A stretch of DNA of 15,500 bases from Bacteroidales bacterium UBA3663 (GTDB taxonomy: Bacteria; Bacteroidota; Bacteroidia; Bacteroidales; UBA3663), in the NCBI GenBank assembly GCA_002373755.1, contig DFJU01000059.1:5257-20756 (forward strand). Direction: 5' to 3'. The position numbers and the translations under genes are program-made. Positions 15,101 to 15,500 of the stretch are shown in pieces. The notes under the pieces are model-generated. The model was given only the letters and a program-made list of their open reading frames with translations, was not told where the DNA came from and ran no database searches. How positions within the stretch are numbered: the stretch's first letter is position 1; every line of letters starts with the position of its first letter.

Positions 15101-15500
15101 AGGCACTGTTCTATAGCGCTTGCAAGAACTACTTCGGTGATGTCACTGTTGACAACTGTGTTGTCGAGCTTGCAGCCGATGCCACCACCTTCGACTACAC
15201 GAAGGGCAGCACGGCTGTGAACTTCTCCGTGACGAACTCTACGTTCTATGCTCCTACGGCTACAACGAAGTCGCTCTACAGCTCACAGGGCGGACAGAAG
15301 GCTACGGAGTACAAGGAGGATGCTACGCAGACCTTCACGTTCACTAACAACACCATGTACAATCTGGCTTCTGGCAAGAACTTCTTCACGCACCGTCAGT
15401 CAAACCAGAAGTGGCTGGCTTACACCGTTCAGAACAACATCTTCGTGAACTGCGGCAAGAGCGGACAGGTCATCAAGGGCATGAATGGCGGCCAGAACGG
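12163..15500 (+). CDS. Large secreted modular protein with C-terminal beta-helix (incomplete at window edge)
   Basis: The frame stays open for 1112 codons to the window edge. Residues 1-21 form a signal peptide (MKKFFSFVAASAMMLATGSALA, cut after ALA). Residues about 22-186 form a beta-rich domain (VVIYSWEGG ... VFITKLLITRE) of a kind I recall from Prevotella surface proteins. Three carbohydrate-binding-like beta-sandwiches follow, each with a Gly-x-Tyr core: NGTYTVELYA near 246, NGTYILTATI near 519 and AGNYAVSAWV near 789. They are joined by two alanine-rich helical stretches (about 340-455 and 591-700). From about 885 the pattern becomes a right-handed parallel beta-helix (VTINGNGATVDASAL, FTFTNNTMYNL, NNIFVNCGKSGQ), similar to DUF4957/DUF5123 or pectate-lyase-like folds. 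Start: the ATG at 12163 is preferred; the one at 12157 would add Met-His. A role in binding or breaking down polysaccharide on the cell surface is inference. The true C-terminus, where a sorting signal would lie, is not in the window. Confidence 0.85.
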   Translation, partial: MKKFFSFVAASAMMLATGSALADTVVIYSWEGGSEAATESGGTVVANGANTAIAASRITVSAKKAAIADDNVTITLENALAEGDVIAITGYRDKDETTDGNGNLLESPTEKVGNLYIAFGTGTAIDEGSNNVWNNINANAIGGAKEANTNTYTITDQAGSKQIQLARSKASTNVFITKLLITREVTAPFSPVDCTASVDVNGWKSEMSGNGVGNYTKDVAQKEHYNGATTALLGDVLYQTVEGLANGTYTVELYANASYTSGRGFTSAALNGELGRAIVYAGDVEKTIPVVHQTAVGTNNIVTLENVVVSDGTLKMGLRKDVEGSNWHTIQIKSLTQTSDKAEADAAAQDEYWKGIAATVAAYEAYANVAGAEKAAIAAAETKAAAQAAIAPFYAAKDAYDALVQAIADASAAGVDATDAKAVLASAETTAAAATEALHLVKLAVNTSKATEGADMTSAITNPSFENGTTGWTYETSNDHGAKENSNATYTMTNCDGNYLFNIWSSGNAISQKVEDLPNGTYILTATIATDGGQKVQLNANDKSIQIDATDKGTGVEGQVEFNVLDNTATIGAEGVNKYWYKVDNFRLTFVKGFDMEGLTTAYNNALAEAQAVTGNMNAEVATALAAAIAAEVDKTNGDALAAATTALTEATSAAKASATAYASASEKLAAMKEFVDATNLYTAEALATYYTQWTEKLAAKTLTTDEANALQDPNTVTGWRASNTVDDLIMSVWDETVENWNSYHVNTWSTEGNTDGSEFKVPFIEYWTGDDGSLGEKTLTATLNGVAAGNYAVSAWVRVRIKNGAEAPASGITFQANDGEAVNVADGAQIGTSQFYLKEVTAEGTVGEDGVLTVKFNVAADNNISWLSFKNVKFEEVVPAAEDIELTLESGKDIATELAAAIEGKKVGNITINLAEGGSYTISASIVAPASVTINGNGATVDASALAANFIEMAVVETPTEWTEANVTIKGVTVKGLAKALFYSACKNYFGDVTVDNCVVELAADATTFDYTKGSTAVNFSVTNSTFYAPTATTKSLYSSQGGQKATEYKEDATQTFTFTNNTMYNLASGKNFFTHRQSNQKWLAYTVQNNIFVNCGKSGQVIKGMNGGQN

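Noticed and set aside
1..15500. CRISPR array, insertion sequence, prophage or toxin-antitoxin system
   Set aside because: No regularly spaced repeats, transposase, integrase or phage genes were found on either strand.

Overview
The window looks like chromosomal DNA of a Bacteroidales bacterium, probably Prevotella-like. Five promoters can be read, and all follow the Bacteroidetes primary-sigma pattern (TTTG, 19-21 bp, TAnnTTTG). Shine-Dalgarno sequences are weak or absent. Start codons are preceded by AT-rich leaders, and the protein families (GH127 arabinofuranosidase, glycine-zipper OmpA lipoprotein, large secreted beta-helix protein) are typical of gut or rumen members. The species cannot be named from this sequence alone.

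Layout, left to right. Positions 1-1816 (minus strand) hold carA followed by the first 236 codons of carB; together they make carbamoyl phosphate for arginine and pyrimidine synthesis. The carA leader has a clear promoter, a possible 29-codon arginine-rich leader ORF and three AAGGTAT repeats. Positions 2115-4568 (minus) encode an exported GH127 beta-L-arabinofuranosidase with its own hairpin terminator. A 600-bp divergent spacer leads to an OmpA-family lipoprotein (5169-5858, plus) with a strong terminator. Next is a minus-strand P-loop uridine/nucleoside kinase (6196-7185) that is shorter than the common Bacteroidetes form. Divergent from it is tRNA-Gln(TTG), with its own promoter and a UUCG-tetraloop terminator. 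Behind the tRNA lies a 1437-residue protein (7560-11873) that fuses two 2-hydroxyacyl-CoA dehydratase activase (HgdC/BcrAD-type) domains to two HgdB-like cysteine-containing halves. After a large hairpin and a new promoter, the window ends inside a large secreted modular protein (12163 to the edge) with three beta-sandwich modules, alanine-rich helices and the start of a right-handed beta-helix.

The genes are mostly separate transcription units rather than one pathway. carA-carB is the only clear operon. No CRISPR array, insertion sequence, prophage or defence system was seen. The most interesting signals are: (i) the single-chain activase/dehydratase architecture with matching cysteine sets; (ii) strong over-representation of a TTGGCCAA/GGCCAATG word in both genes and spacers; (iii) a palindromic repeat inserted in frame in the activase gene; and (iv) the arginine-rich carA leader ORF. 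All counts were made by eye and are approximate.
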